A stretch of 64,000 nt of DNA from an uncultured Opitutales bacterium (GCA_944390805.1 CALXQW010000029.1:62001-126000), one strand, 5' to 3'; shown: positions 19,008-28,578, counted from the stretch's first letter. Notes: generated by a model from the letters alone, not told the origin. Numbers and translations are program-made.

Positions 19008-19069
19008 ACGTCTTTAAAAGTGCATATTTTTTCCATAATATCAACATCTTATTTTAGGCATACACGCAT

Positions 19070-19813
19070 ATGAACGCCGTTATATTTAAAGACACCCAAG
19101 ATGCCCTTTTGCTCCCTTTTTCCGACGATAGGGCAAAGCATATTCAAGATACCCTTCACGCGGGGGACGGCGACGAGGTTTATGTTGGCATAGCAGGCGG
19201 CCCTTTGGGCATTGCGCGCATTGCAAAGACAGAATCCGGATACATATTTCCGCAGCCGTGGCGCATGGTGGAAAATCCAAAGCCGATAGACGCGTGCCTG
19301 TGTGTTGCCTACGCCCGTCCGCAGATAATAAAGCGCATACTTTTCGACGCTGCGAGCATGGGCGTAAGATATGTATATTTTTACCCTTCGGAAAAGAGTT
19401 TTTCATCTTACGCCAAGAGTTCTCTTTTTGCCGGGGGGCTATGGAAAGATTCCTGCCTTGCAGGCTTGGCGCAGGGTTGCAGAACAGACATGCCCAAGAT
19501 TGACTTTTTTGATTCTTTTGAAGGCATGTTGGATTGCCTATCTGAATTGGATTTACCCCGTCCATGCGCTCTTATTGCGCCCGACTTGTACGAGGCCACC
19601 TCCGGAATAAAAGATGCGTTTCTTCTTCCAGGTTCAATACGTGCGCATTCTGCCGTCTTTGTATTGGGCTCTGAAAGGGGTTTCTCCTCTGCCGACAGAG
19701 ATCTCTTGCGTTCCCGACATTTTGTATTGGCAAGCCTTGGCGGTGGGGTTATGCGCACCGATACCGCCGCCGCCTGCTGCGCATTCTCCGCGGGGATTTT
19801 CCTTGCCGGCTAA
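19070..19813 (+). CDS. rsmE: 16S rRNA (uracil1498-N3)-methyltransferase
   Basis: 247 residues, the usual RsmE length. It methylates U1498 of 16S rRNA in assembled 30S subunits. The C-terminal half is a SPOUT knot: FVLGSERGFSSAD at about 197-209 (family IGPEGGFSxxE, here with Ser-Glu-Arg in place of Pro-Glu-Gly) and LGGGVMRTDTA at 223-233 (family LGxRILRTETA). The N-terminal part (1-65) fits the PUA-like RNA-binding domain. The middle, CVAYARPQIIKRILFDAASMG, is a conserved helix. Divergent from the acyl carrier protein gene, with 62 bases between starts. Confidence 0.82.
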   Translation: MNAVIFKDTQDALLLPFSDDRAKHIQDTLHAGDGDEVYVGIAGGPLGIARIAKTESGYIFPQPWRMVENPKPIDACLCVAYARPQIIKRILFDAASMGVRYVYFYPSEKSFSSYAKSSLFAGGLWKDSCLAGLAQGCRTDMPKIDFFDSFEGMLDCLSELDLPRPCALIAPDLYEATSGIKDAFLLPGSIRAHSAVFVLGSERGFSSADRDLLRSRHFVLASLGGGVMRTDTAAACCAFSAGIFLAG

Positions 19814-20097
19814 ACGCCCGCCGCGCAAGAGGCAAATTTTCCGTTCTGCGTATTTGTTTATAATTAATTTTGCGAAATTCCAGCTGTGTAATTTCTTAAG
19901 CTAATTTTGCGTACATTAAAATCTTTTTCAGATTTTTATGCGAATAGATAATTATAACTTGGCTAAAAAGTTCTGTTGTCTGCTTTAATATTTTTCATCT
20001 TGGCAAATGTTGGGGTCTCTTCGGGACACAATATACTTGCGCGTAAATATGTATGCTGTACTCTCAATTTTAGTTTTATTTTTTGGGAATTTAGAAA
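19814..20097. other. Intergenic region upstream of ruvB
   Basis: 284 bases, AT-rich. A short hairpin GTCTC-TTC-GGGAC is visible around 20011-20025 without a T-tract. The ruvB promoter must lie here but I cannot place it with confidence. No coding frame of note. Confidence 0.35.
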
Positions 20098-21120
20098 ATG
20101 GAAAAAGGTTCCGACTATTTGCAAAGCGCGCTCGAGAGAAAAGACGATGAAATAGACGCCTCTTTAAGGCCTTCCGGGTTCGATTCTTTCAAGGGGCAAG
20201 ATAAGACCGTCGAGAAGCTCAGGGTTATGGTTGGCGCCGCCAAACGCAGGGGGGAGCCGTTAAACCACATACTTCTTTATGGCCCTCCCGGGCTTGGGAA
20301 AACCACTTTGGCGTTCATACTTGGGCACGAGATGGGCGTTGGCGTGAAAGTTTCTTCCGGGCCTGTTATCGAGAAAGCTTCAGATCTTGCGGGGCTGCTT
20401 ACCAACCTTGAGGAGGGCGACATTCTCTTTATAGACGAGATACACAGAATATCCCGCAACGTTGAGGAGTTTCTCTATAGCGCTATGGAGGATTTCCGCA
20501 TAGATATAATGATAGACCAGGGGCCAAACGCAAGAAGCGTTAGGTTGAACATTCCTAAATTTACTCTTGTTGGGGCTACCACACGCACGGGCATGCTAAC
20601 TCCGCCGCTGCGCAGCCGTTTCACGCTAAAGACAAGGTTAGATTACTACTCCAGAGAGGATTTGAAATCCATAGTAAAGCGCTCCTGCCGGCTTTTGGAC
20701 ATACCCGTAGACGACGGCGGGGCTGATGAAATCTCGCGCCGCGCGCGAGGCACTCCGCGCATAGTCAACAATCTTGTGCGCTTCACACGCGACTACGCCC
20801 AGGAGCGTGCCGACGGAAAGATTACAAAGTCTGTTGCAAGAAACGCCTTGGAACTTCTTGAGATAGACTCCAACGGGCTCGACGATATGGACAAGCGCAT
20901 ACTTCGCACCATGGCCGACAATTACAAGGGAGGGCCCGTTGGCGTAGGCACCATAGCCGTTGCCGTTGGCGAGGAGGCCGACACCATAGAGGAGGTTCAC
21001 GAGCCTTTCTTGATACAGGAGGGCTACATACAGCGCACTCCGCAGGGCAGGGTGCTTACACCCAAGGCGTGGCGCACGCTTGGAATTAGCGGCGCGGAGC
21101 AGGGCGAGCTTTTTGGGTAG
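20098..21120 (+). CDS. ruvB: Holliday junction branch migration helicase RuvB
   Basis: 340 residues. The AAA+ motor that drives branch migration with RuvA. Walker A GPPGLGKT is at 62-69, Walker B DILFIDEIHR at 108-117, and the highly conserved sensor/arginine-finger stretch GATTRTGMLTPPLRSRF at 159-175. The C-terminal winged-helix domain contains GPVGVGTIAVAVGEE and the final QRTPQGRVLTPKAW. Neither ruvA nor ruvC is nearby. A weak GGGAA precedes the ATG. The following gene starts 12 bases downstream and is probably in the same transcript. Confidence 0.97.
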   Translation: MEKGSDYLQSALERKDDEIDASLRPSGFDSFKGQDKTVEKLRVMVGAAKRRGEPLNHILLYGPPGLGKTTLAFILGHEMGVGVKVSSGPVIEKASDLAGLLTNLEEGDILFIDEIHRISRNVEEFLYSAMEDFRIDIMIDQGPNARSVRLNIPKFTLVGATTRTGMLTPPLRSRFTLKTRLDYYSREDLKSIVKRSCRLLDIPVDDGGADEISRRARGTPRIVNNLVRFTRDYAQERADGKITKSVARNALELLEIDSNGLDDMDKRILRTMADNYKGGPVGVGTIAVAVGEEADTIEEVHEPFLIQEGYIQRTPQGRVLTPKAWRTLGISGAEQGELFG

Positions 21121-21132
21121 GCGTATTTTTTC

Positions 21133-22257
21133 ATGTCGGGGCATGTTGCAGACTACATAATTGTGGGGCAGGGCATAGCGGGCTCCATGCTTGCTTTGGA
21201 GCTTGTAAATTTGGGGTTGCGGGTTGTTGTATTCGACGATTCCCACCGTTTGTCTGGAGCCTGCCTTGCTGCAGCGGGCGTCTTGAACCCCGTTACTGGC
21301 AAGCGGCTTGTCAGAAGCCCGCTCGCGCGCGAGGCACTTCCTTTTGCCGCCCAGAGATATTCAGATTTGGAGTCTCAGTTGGGGGCCAAATTCTTTCACC
21401 GGAGGCGCATACTTGCGCTGACTGTTTCTCCGGAGCAGGGGCGCGAGCTTGACGAAAGGCTTGAGGATTCTTCCTATGAAGGTTTCTTGTCGGGCCCAAA
21501 TCCGCCTGGCTTTTTTTCTTCGCGCAATTTCCGCGACGAGTTCGGCTCTTTTTTCATAAACCGCAGTGCCTGGGTTGAGCCTCCTGTTCTTATGGAGGCG
21601 CTCGAAAGGCATCTTGAAAGTACAGGTATCTTAAGAAGGCAGTACTTCGACGTCCGCGCGCTTAAGGGAGTTCTTGGAGGGGTTGACTATTGCGGGCTGA
21701 CTGCCCGCGCGGCAATATTTTGCGGCGGATTTATAGATGCGCAGAATCCGTTTTTCAAATGGCTGAACTTTCGTCCGGCCAAGGGTGAGATTTTGTCTTT
21801 AGAACTGCTCGATGGAGATTTCCCTGATGAGATTGTTCACAAGACAAAATGGATAATGCGCTCTCCCGGAGGGGGTCTGCGCATGGGGTCAACATGGGAT
21901 AGAATTCATCTTGATTCTCAACCCACGGAGGCCGCCAGAAGCGAGCTTTTAGGCTGGCTTGAAAAATTCTTTGTAAACCCCAAGCTTGTAGCCGGAGGCG
22001 TGCTTTGCCATACCGCCGCCGTGCGCCCTTGCACAGCTACTACCCGCCCATTTGTGGGTTTTCACCCCTTAGACGATAGAATTGCAATATTCAACGGATT
22101 CGGCTCTAAAGGTTTTGCGCTTAGCCCTTACTTTGCCCGCATGTTTGCAGAGCATATTGCTCTTGGCAGGCCGCTCGACCCCATATGCGATATACGCCGC
22201 ACAAAATGTGCGCGCGTAAGTTTTGGATCATCTAAGAATGTCAAGAGCGTGCTTTAG
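21133..22257 (+). CDS. FAD-dependent oxidoreductase of the DAO family
   Basis: 374 residues. The FAD-binding motif is GQGIAGSMLALEL at 12-24, followed by acidic FDD at the end of the second strand and by LAAAGVLNPVTGKRLVRS around 45-62. That phrase is typical of a family of MnmC-C/glycine-oxidase-like flavoproteins in several phyla whose substrate is unknown. The C-terminal region has the second FAD contact, FNGFGSKGFALSPYFA. It follows ruvB after 12 bases. Its 3' end overlaps the convergent sufS gene by 30 bases (22228-22257). A role in amine or amino acid oxidation is likely by family; the exact reaction is not known. Confidence 0.8.
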   Translation: MSGHVADYIIVGQGIAGSMLALELVNLGLRVVVFDDSHRLSGACLAAAGVLNPVTGKRLVRSPLAREALPFAAQRYSDLESQLGAKFFHRRRILALTVSPEQGRELDERLEDSSYEGFLSGPNPPGFFSSRNFRDEFGSFFINRSAWVEPPVLMEALERHLESTGILRRQYFDVRALKGVLGGVDYCGLTARAAIFCGGFIDAQNPFFKWLNFRPAKGEILSLELLDGDFPDEIVHKTKWIMRSPGGGLRMGSTWDRIHLDSQPTEAARSELLGWLEKFFVNPKLVAGGVLCHTAAVRPCTATTRPFVGFHPLDDRIAIFNGFGSKGFALSPYFARMFAEHIALGRPLDPICDIRRTKCARVSFGSSKNVKSVL

Positions 22258-23454
22258 TCTCTCGGCAAAATAGGCGGCCTCTTCGAGCGTATTGTAGAAT
22301 GTAAAAGACGCCCTGCATGTCGATGGAACTCCAAGTGTCTTCATAAGCGGCTCCGCGCAGTGGTGTCCAGTTCTTATTCCTATTCCGCCGGCATTTAGCA
22401 GCGAGGATATATCGTGGGGATGTACGCCTTCTACAGCGAAAGATATTATTGCAAGTTTGCCTTTTGCCCGCCCAAAAATTTTCAAGCCGTCTATCTTTGA
22501 AAGCTCTGCCGTTGTAAGCTCAAGAAGTTCCTCCTCATGTGCGCGGGCTGCGTTTCTATCGAGGCTTTCCATGTATTGTACAGCCCTTGCAAAGCCTACT
22601 GCGCCTGCTATGTTTGGGGTTCCCGCCTCAAACCTTTCGGGAGACGGGCGGAATGTTGTGCCTTCCCACGAGACGGAATCTATCATGTCGCCGCCGCCCT
22701 GATATGGGGGCATTGCGTCGAGCAGTTCTGTCTTTCCTATCAGCATTCCTATGCCGGTTGGACCGTAACATTTGTGCCCGGAAATAGAGATGAAATCGCA
22801 GTCGAAATCCCTAAGGTTTGCAAGGTAGTGGGGCGCGCTTTGTGCCGCGTCTACGCTGAAAACCGCCGGACTGTATTTTCTGACAAGGGTCGATATCTCT
22901 CCAAGCGGATTTACAGTTCCAAGAACATTTGACGCCTGCGCTACAGATACTATCTTTGTCTTTGGCGAAAGTTTAGACTTGAAATCTTCGAGGTCCAACG
23001 AGCCGTCTGGCAATATATTTGCCGCACGCACGCGCGCTCCAGTCCGCAGGGCTATCATCTGCCAGGGCACTATGTTTGCGTGGTGCTCCATCTGCGTTAG
23101 GAGTATTTCGTCTCCCTCTTTGAGGTTCGCCGCTCCGTAGCAGGCGGCCACAAGATTCAAAGACTCCGTTGTGCCGCGCGTGAAAATTCCCGTAAAGTTT
23201 TTCGGCGCACCAAAGAAATCGCAAAGAGTTTTTCTTGCGTCCTCATAGGCCTGGGTTGCCGCCATGCTCAGCGCATGCGCGCTGCGGTGTATGTTTGAGT
23301 TCTTGTCTTTATAGAAATCTGCAACAGCGTCTATTACGCACTGCGGCTTCTGTGCCGTTGCGGAGGAGTCAAGATACACAAGCTTCTTGCCTCCCTCAAG
23401 AGTCTTTGAGAGAATGGGAAAGTCTTTTCTTACTTTTTCTACGTCGAAACTCAT
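22228..23454 (-). CDS. sufS: Cysteine desulfurase SufS
   Basis: 408 residues. A PLP enzyme that releases sulfur from cysteine for Fe-S cluster assembly. The PLP lysine is K228 in SGHKCYGPTGIG; H124 in EHHAN stacks on the cofactor; C366 in RTGHHCAEP is the persulfide cysteine. The RTGHHCAEP loop and overall length mark the SufS group, not IscS. An in-frame TTG-type extension to 23517 exists, but the family starts with the MSFDVEKVRKDFPIL region, so I use the ATG at 23454 with GAAG ahead of it. No sufBCD or sufU is in the window. The leader contains a terminator-like structure (23483-23541). Confidence 0.95.
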   Translation of the reverse strand: MSFDVEKVRKDFPILSKTLEGGKKLVYLDSSATAQKPQCVIDAVADFYKDKNSNIHRSAHALSMAATQAYEDARKTLCDFFGAPKNFTGIFTRGTTESLNLVAACYGAANLKEGDEILLTQMEHHANIVPWQMIALRTGARVRAANILPDGSLDLEDFKSKLSPKTKIVSVAQASNVLGTVNPLGEISTLVRKYSPAVFSVDAAQSAPHYLANLRDFDCDFISISGHKCYGPTGIGMLIGKTELLDAMPPYQGGGDMIDSVSWEGTTFRPSPERFEAGTPNIAGAVGFARAVQYMESLDRNAARAHEEELLELTTAELSKIDGLKIFGRAKGKLAIISFAVEGVHPHDISSLLNAGGIGIRTGHHCAEPLMKTLGVPSTCRASFTFYNTLEEAAYFAERLKHALDILR

Positions 23455-23482
23455 AATACTTCTTCTATTATTGTAATTACGC

Positions 23483-23541
23483 AAAAAAATCCCTCCGTTA
23501 AAGAAAAATCTTTCCATTTATGTTTTAATGTTTTCGGAGGG
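23483..23541 (-). promoter_or_regulatory. Terminator-like structured leader upstream of sufS
   Basis: On the minus strand CCCTCCG (23541-23535) can pair with CGGAGGG (23497-23491), directly followed by ATTTTTTT (23490-23483). The 37-base interior can itself form two small hairpins (AAAGA/TCTTT and CATT/AATG arms). It lies 28 bases ahead of the sufS ATG, and the sulfatase gene upstream already has its own terminator at 23609-23643. A transcript starting between these two points would pass through this structure, so it could work as an attenuator. No known riboswitch class is recognised. Confidence 0.45.
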
Positions 23542-23608
23542 CTTCCTTTATTTGTATGTGTGCGGGAGTTTTTGTTCCGTCTGCCTTGCCTTCCGTATAG
23601 CGTATATA

Positions 23609-23643
23609 CAAAAAAGAACGAGCCCCAGCTATGCTGAGGCTCG
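23609..23643 (-). terminator. Rho-independent terminator of the sulfatase gene
   Basis: On the minus strand the stem CGAGCC-TC-AGC / GCT-GG-GGCTCG (23643-23619) is followed by TTCTTTTTT (23617-23609). It is about 190 bases after the sulfatase stop. The AT-rich 23644-23832 in between shows no gene. Confidence 0.75.
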
Positions 23644-23832
23644 CCTTATTATATATGATGGGGGGGGAGGAAAAATTGTTTTATTGTGCCGTTATTAAGA
23701 AACATTATTGCGCGCTTTGCAAGAAAATTTTTCAAAAAAATAAAAATTTTTATCTTTATATTTCTTATAGAGCAAATTTTTGCAGCTTTTTGTTGCTAAA
23801 TGTTTTATTAATAGCAATTATATTAATATTGC

Positions 23833-25338
23833 CTAATTGCTTTCATCTGGCCGCCAAGGTTTCTGCCCGGCAGATTTAGGCTTTAGGAATTTTGCGCCGG
23901 TTTCAGCGTACCATGAGTGCAGCTTCTTTCGCAAATCGTCGCGTATTTGCGGGTTTTCATTTGATAGATCTTTAGTTTCAGAGAGATCTTTTGAAATGTT
24001 GTAAAGCTCCACGCGTCCGTCTTCAAAATCTTCCAAAAGCTTCCAGTCTCCAAGCCTTATTGCCCCACCGGGAAAACCTCCCTGGTTGGAATAGTGCGGA
24101 TAGTGCCAGAAAATAGCTCTCTTAGGTAGAGATCCGCCTGACAAGGCAGCCTTCAAGCTTATTCCGTCTGTCTTGCCAGCAGATACTCCGGCAAAGTCGC
24201 ATAGGGTGGCGTAGAAATCTACGTTGGATATTGGAATATTGCACTTGAAGTTGGCTCGGCCGCTCTTGCCATTTATGAATTTGTTTGGCACGGAAATTAC
24301 AGTGGGAACCCTTATACCGCCCTCGTAAAGCCATCCTTTGCCGCAACGCAAAGGTGCGTTGCTTGTTGAGAACGCTTCGCCCGTGGAAAGACCGCCGTTG
24401 TCTGAGGCAAATATGATTATGGTGTCGTCGTACAGGCCGCTTTTCTTTAGAGAGTCAAGCAGCCTGCCCACACAGGTGTCTAAAGCTTCCATCATTGCGG
24501 CATATTCAGGGGAATCTTGCACAAGTTTGTCCACCCGGGCCGAAACTACCGGCCATACCTGCCTCTCTCTCCTAAACTCCTCCAGCCCATTCCTATTTAT
24601 GGCATCGCGCTTTTTTCTGTATTTTTCAACAAGAGCCTTTTTGCTCATAAGCGGTGTATGCACAAGATAGTAGGCGGCCATTATGAAGACGGGTTTTGAG
24701 GCATCCAGAGATGATATGTATTTGCAAATCTCGTCAGTAAGCCTGTATGGCAGATATTCGCCTTTGGGGCCGTCTTTGAGTGCGGGATTGTTGTAGGGGG
24801 AAAAATAAAAGTTTTTTCCCCTGGGCATTCCGTAGCCGCAGCCCCCAAAGTTTATGTCGTACCCACGGTTTTGCGGCATGCACTCGGGCTTTGTTCCAAG
24901 ATGGTATTTGCCGGCAAAGAAAGTGTTGTAGCCGGCAAGTTTCATCATCTGGGCTATGGTGCGTTCTTCTCCCATATTTTCTGTAAGTTCTGCCGGCGCA
25001 AATTTGCCTTCCCGCTTGCCCACAAGAAAATTTGTTATCCCAGAACGGACAGGATATTTGCCTGTCTCAACAGAATACCTCGACGGCGAACATACAGGGC
25101 TAGACGCATATGCATTTGTAAAAACAACTCCAGAATTTGCAAGAGAGTCTATATTTGGCGTCTCGTAAAACGTATTTGGATTGTTGAATCCTACGTCAGC
25201 CCAGCCAAGGTCGTCGGCAAGTATGAAGAGTATGTTGGGCTTTTTTGTCTGCGTATTCTTATCTTGTGCGCCCAGAGGCAATGCAAAAAACGCAGCGTAC
25301 AAAAAAACTGAAGCGCAAAAAATATAACATGCTCTCAT
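23833..25338 (-). CDS. Secreted S1-family (formylglycine-dependent) sulfatase
   Basis: 501 residues with a signal peptide (1-24, cleavage near LGA-QD). The sulfatase signature CSPSR is at 83-87; Cys83 must be converted to formylglycine. Metal and active-site residues are visible: D42 and D43 in ADDLGW, K144 and H146 in AGKYHLG, H227 in LVHTP, D313 and N314 in SDNGG, and K334 after APLRCG. The protein would remove sulfate esters from glycans in the periplasm or outside. Cys-type sulfatases of anaerobes need the radical enzyme anSME; none is in the window. Monocistronic, with its own terminator. Substrate is unknown; PVC gut bacteria use such enzymes on mucin and algal polysaccharides. Confidence 0.93.
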   Translation of the reverse strand: MRACYIFCASVFLYAAFFALPLGAQDKNTQTKKPNILFILADDLGWADVGFNNPNTFYETPNIDSLANSGVVFTNAYASSPVCSPSRYSVETGKYPVRSGITNFLVGKREGKFAPAELTENMGEERTIAQMMKLAGYNTFFAGKYHLGTKPECMPQNRGYDINFGGCGYGMPRGKNFYFSPYNNPALKDGPKGEYLPYRLTDEICKYISSLDASKPVFIMAAYYLVHTPLMSKKALVEKYRKKRDAINRNGLEEFRRERQVWPVVSARVDKLVQDSPEYAAMMEALDTCVGRLLDSLKKSGLYDDTIIIFASDNGGLSTGEAFSTSNAPLRCGKGWLYEGGIRVPTVISVPNKFINGKSGRANFKCNIPISNVDFYATLCDFAGVSAGKTDGISLKAALSGGSLPKRAIFWHYPHYSNQGGFPGGAIRLGDWKLLEDFEDGRVELYNISKDLSETKDLSNENPQIRDDLRKKLHSWYAETGAKFLKPKSAGQKPWRPDESN

Positions 25339-25430
25339 GGCGCAATACTCTAATATTAAAGCAATTTATGAGTCAATGCGGTATTTGAGCGGTTTTGCGG
25401 CTGTTGTGGAGCTACGTTTTTTATCGGAAG

Positions 25431-26969
25431 TTAGAATTTGTCCAGGCTGCGATAGTTTATAGCCTCCATAAGATGCTCAGGACGTATGTTGTCTGAGGAG
25501 TCCAAATCTGCTATCGTACGCGAGACCTTCAGGATTCTGTCCCACGCCCTTGCCGACAAATTAAGCTGTTTCATGGCTGAAAGCAGTATGTTTTCCAGTT
25601 CCGGAGAAAGCCTGCAATGTTCCTTTATAAGGCGGGTGTCCATTGCAGAATTTACCTTTGAGGTCATTCCAGCCTCGGCTGAAAACCTTCGCTTTTGAAT
25701 CTCCCTTGCGTTTAGCACCCTCTGCTTTATTGAGGAGCTACTTTCTCCGCTTTGTCCCGACGATATCTTCTCCAGCGGCAGGCTTGGAACTTCAACGTGC
25801 AAATCCATTCTGTCTATAAGCGGCCCCGATATCCTGGCGCGGTAGCGCGCTATCTGCGCGCTTGTGCAAACGCACTTCTTGCGCACATCTCCAAGATATC
25901 CGCAAGGGCAGGGGTTCATGGCGGCAACAAGCATAAAGCGGCATGGCAACGTTATTTTTGCCGCCGCGCGAGATATCACCACAACGCCGTCTTCAAGGGG
26001 CTGGCGCAAGACCTCAAGCACGTTTCTGCCAAACTCGGGAAGTTCGTCCAAAAACAGAACTCCTCCGTGGGCGAGAGATATTTCTCCTGGCTTTGGAGAT
26101 GTGCCGCCGCCTATCAGGCCAACGTCGCTAATGGTGTGGTGCGGCGAGCGGAACGGGCGTTCCATAACGGCATCCTGGAGTCTCTGCGTAAGCCCGGAGG
26201 CGGAATATACCCCAAGAATCTCCAGAAACTCATCCCTGGAAGGCTCAGGCATTATGGAAGGAATTCTCTTTGCTATCATGCTTTTTCCAGTTCCGGGAGA
26301 GCCTATCATAAGCAGATTGTGCGCGCCGGCAACGGCAATTTCGGCGGCTCTTACGGCGCGGGTTTGTCCTTTGACATCGGCGAAATCCGGCAGATTCCGA
26401 GTTGAATGGCGGAAATTGAAAAGCGAGTCTTTTGCGTATATTCTCTCTAAAGTGCCCTTTCCAGAGAGAAAGTCTGCCGCCTGAGACAGCGTATCTGCCG
26501 CATACACTTCAATACCGTCTACAAGGGCGGCCTCGTGTGCGCTGATGCGCGGCAAAATGAGCCTTTTTAAACCCGATTTGCGCGCCATTAGTGCAAGGCT
26601 GACTGCTCCGCATATTGCTCTTACACTGCCAGAGAGCCCGAGTTCTCCGGCTATGGCTGTGTCTTCAAAGGCCTCCTGCGGAATGGCTCCAAGATTGGAT
26701 ATTATTCCCAGAGCTATGGGAAGGTCGAATATGGGACCCTCTTTCCTTACATTTCCGGGGGCGAGATTTATTGTAAGCCTTGAGGGAGGCATTGCATAGC
26801 CGCTGTTTGAAAGAGCTGAAGAGACCCTATCCAAAGACTCTTTTACCGCGGCGTCCGGAAGCCCAACTATGAAGGCCCGTGGTTCTCCTATGGAGCCCGT
26901 GTCGACTTCAACATCGACTCTCAGCGCCTCTATTCCTATCAGGACTCCAGAATAAACTCTCGACAACAT
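25431..26969 (-). CDS. comM: ComM/YifB-family Mg-chelatase-like AAA+ protein
   Basis: 512 residues, full length. An N-terminal Lon-protease-like S5 domain ([18 protein letters not shown] at 71-88) is followed by the Mg-chelatase AAA+ core: Walker A GSPGTGKS at 223-230, [10 protein letters not shown] at 272-281, Walker [11 protein letters not shown] at 303-312, and the NPCPCGYLG zinc-like element at 352-360. The C terminus has [19 protein letters not shown] and RSLDKF. In Vibrio ComM is a branch migration helicase that helps integrate DNA in natural transformation, but the family is widespread beyond competent bacteria. The gene stands alone. Confidence 0.95.
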   Translation of the reverse strand: MLSRVYSGVLIGIEALRVDVEVDTGSIGEPRAFIVGLPDAAVKESLDRVSSALSNSGYAMPPSRLTINLAPGNVRKEGPIFDLPIALGIISNLGAIPQEAFEDTAIAGELGLSGSVRAICGAVSLALMARKSGLKRLILPRISAHEAALVDGIEVYAADTLSQAADFLSGKGTLERIYAKDSLFNFRHSTRNLPDFADVKGQTRAVRAAEIAVAGAHNLLMIGSPGTGKSMIAKRIPSIMPEPSRDEFLEILGVYSASGLTQRLQDAVMERPFRSPHHTISDVGLIGGGTSPKPGEISLAHGGVLFLDELPEFGRNVLEVLRQPLEDGVVVISRAAAKITLPCRFMLVAAMNPCPCGYLGDVRKKCVCTSAQIARYRARISGPLIDRMDLHVEVPSLPLEKISSGQSGESSSSIKQRVLNAREIQKRRFSAEAGMTSKVNSAMDTRLIKEHCRLSPELENILLSAMKQLNLSARAWDRILKVSRTIADLDSSDNIRPEHLMEAINYRSLDKF

Positions 26970-27024
26970 AATCCCGCCATGTTTTATCTTTGAGCCTTGT
27001 TTTCAAGCACAAAAAGCTCCGCAT

Positions 27025-28365
27025 ATGCCTAAGATGAAAGCTGATATTTCCTCATTGTTTAAATTATCCGATCGCAACACAGACTTAAAGACGGAGTTTC
27101 TTGCCGGCCTTACAACATTTGCGGCAATGTCATACATAATTGCTGTAAACCCTGCAATTTTATCGACTACGGGCATGGATAAAGCGGGCCTTGTAACTGT
27201 CACAGCGCTGACGTCGGCGCTTTCCTGCTTTGTTATGGCTCTTCTTACAAATATGCCAATAGCGGTGGCTCCCGCCATGGGAACAAACACATATTTTGCT
27301 TTTATAATATGCGCGCAGATGGGCTTAAGTTGGCAGTCGGCGTTGTCTGTTACATTCTACAACGGAATATTTTTTCTCATAATATCGCTTACGGGGTACA
27401 GGGAAAAAATAATATATGCAATACCTAAGCCTTTGCTCATAGGACTTCAGTGCGGAATAGGTCTTTTTATAATGTTTCTTGGATTGCGCGGAGCGGGCAT
27501 AATTGTGCAGGACTCTAAAAACATGCTCGCCGTTGGCGATATAGTTTCTCCCAATGGTCTGTTTGCCCTGCTTGGTTTTGCCCTTATGGCTGGCTTGGTG
27601 TGCCGCAAGGTTAAAGGGGCTATAATATTTAGCATTCTTGCGATGACTATCTTGGGTTTTTTTGTGCGCGGATCCGACGGAGATTTTATAGCCTCTCCGC
27701 CAGATTTACTCTTCTCCGTTCCGCACGGAATATCCCAAACCTTTCTTGCTCTAGACTGGACTTATCCTTTTAGGGATTTCCGCACTGCGCTGCCTGTAAT
27801 TCTAACCCTGCTTTTGCTCGACATGTTCGACACCATAGGAACTGTTGTTGCCCTGGGGCGCAGGGCCGGATTTATGGACGACAAAGGCCGCATGCCAAAG
27901 ATGGGTTCTATCTTATCTGCCGACGCCATAGCCACAATCATAGGCTCTCTTTTGGGCACGTCAACCGCTACATCTTTTGTTGAAAGCAGTGCCGGAATAG
28001 AATCTGGCGGGCGTACCGGGCTTACATCTATAGTTGTAGGATTACTCTTCCTGCTTGCGCTATTCTTAAGCCCGCTGATAGGAGCAATACCGTCTGAGGC
28101 AGTCTCTCCTGCTCTGATTATGGTTGGGCTTATGATGTTAAGCGGCCTTGCCGATATAAACTCGCGCGATTACGCCGAGCTTATCCCCGCAGGCCTTTGC
28201 ATGGTTATGATAATGCTATCTTGCCGCATAACAGAGGGGTTTGCCTTTGGTATTATATCTTATGTTATCATTCGCGCCGCAGTGGGAAGAGGCCGCGAGA
28301 TTAAACCCTCAACATGGGCTTTGGCGGCAGTTATGCTGTTGTTTCTCGGCCTATACCACGCATGA
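27025..28365 (+). CDS. AzgA-like purine (guanine/hypoxanthine/adenine) permease
   Basis: 446 residues, about 12-14 membrane helices. NTDLKTEFLAGLTTFAAMSY near the start, VAPAMGTNTYFAF at 81-93, LLDMFDTIGTVVALG in the middle and GTSTATSFVESSAGIESG mark the AzgA branch of the NCS2 nucleobase transporters, which use proton symport. Divergent from comM with only 55 bases between the starts, too short for a purine riboswitch. Followed by a strong bidirectional terminator at 28474-28507. Confidence 0.9.
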   Translation: MPKMKADISSLFKLSDRNTDLKTEFLAGLTTFAAMSYIIAVNPAILSTTGMDKAGLVTVTALTSALSCFVMALLTNMPIAVAPAMGTNTYFAFIICAQMGLSWQSALSVTFYNGIFFLIISLTGYREKIIYAIPKPLLIGLQCGIGLFIMFLGLRGAGIIVQDSKNMLAVGDIVSPNGLFALLGFALMAGLVCRKVKGAIIFSILAMTILGFFVRGSDGDFIASPPDLLFSVPHGISQTFLALDWTYPFRDFRTALPVILTLLLLDMFDTIGTVVALGRRAGFMDDKGRMPKMGSILSADAIATIIGSLLGTSTATSFVESSAGIESGGRTGLTSIVVGLLFLLALFLSPLIGAIPSEAVSPALIMVGLMMLSGLADINSRDYAELIPAGLCMVMIMLSCRITEGFAFGIISYVIIRAAVGRGREIKPSTWALAAVMLLFLGLYHA

Positions 28366-28473
28366 ATATTTTCCGTTTTTAGGCTGGAGTGTTTCTTTGC
28401 GTATGTTCAAAAAAATGCTGCCTGAATGCTGTTGGAGTTATTCTAAGGACTAAATTATTTGCCGCATAAAAAA

Positions 28474-28507
28474 ACGCGCGCGGGAAATTCCGCGCGCGTT
28501 TTTTTTA
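28474..28507. terminator. Bidirectional rho-independent terminator
   Basis: Nine GC pairs (28475-28483 with 28490-28498), loop GAAATT, A-run before and T-run after. It lies between the convergent permease and trxB genes and fits both directions. Confidence 0.88.
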
Positions 28508-28578
28508 TGTTATGGCAATAGCACTATTCTTAAAAATTAGCTATGTTGCAGAAAGCCTCTTTTTTATAAACGAGCGTT

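Noticed and set aside
20638-21246. 202-codon open frame antisense to ruvB
   Set aside because: Shadow of ruvB and the start of the flavoprotein gene; no domain features.
25752-26405. 217-codon open frame antisense to comM
   Set aside because: Lies wholly inside a clear comM gene on the other strand; composition-driven shadow.
26970-27024. Purine riboswitch before the AzgA-like permease
   Set aside because: Only 55 bases separate the divergent starts, and the conserved purine riboswitch core is not there.
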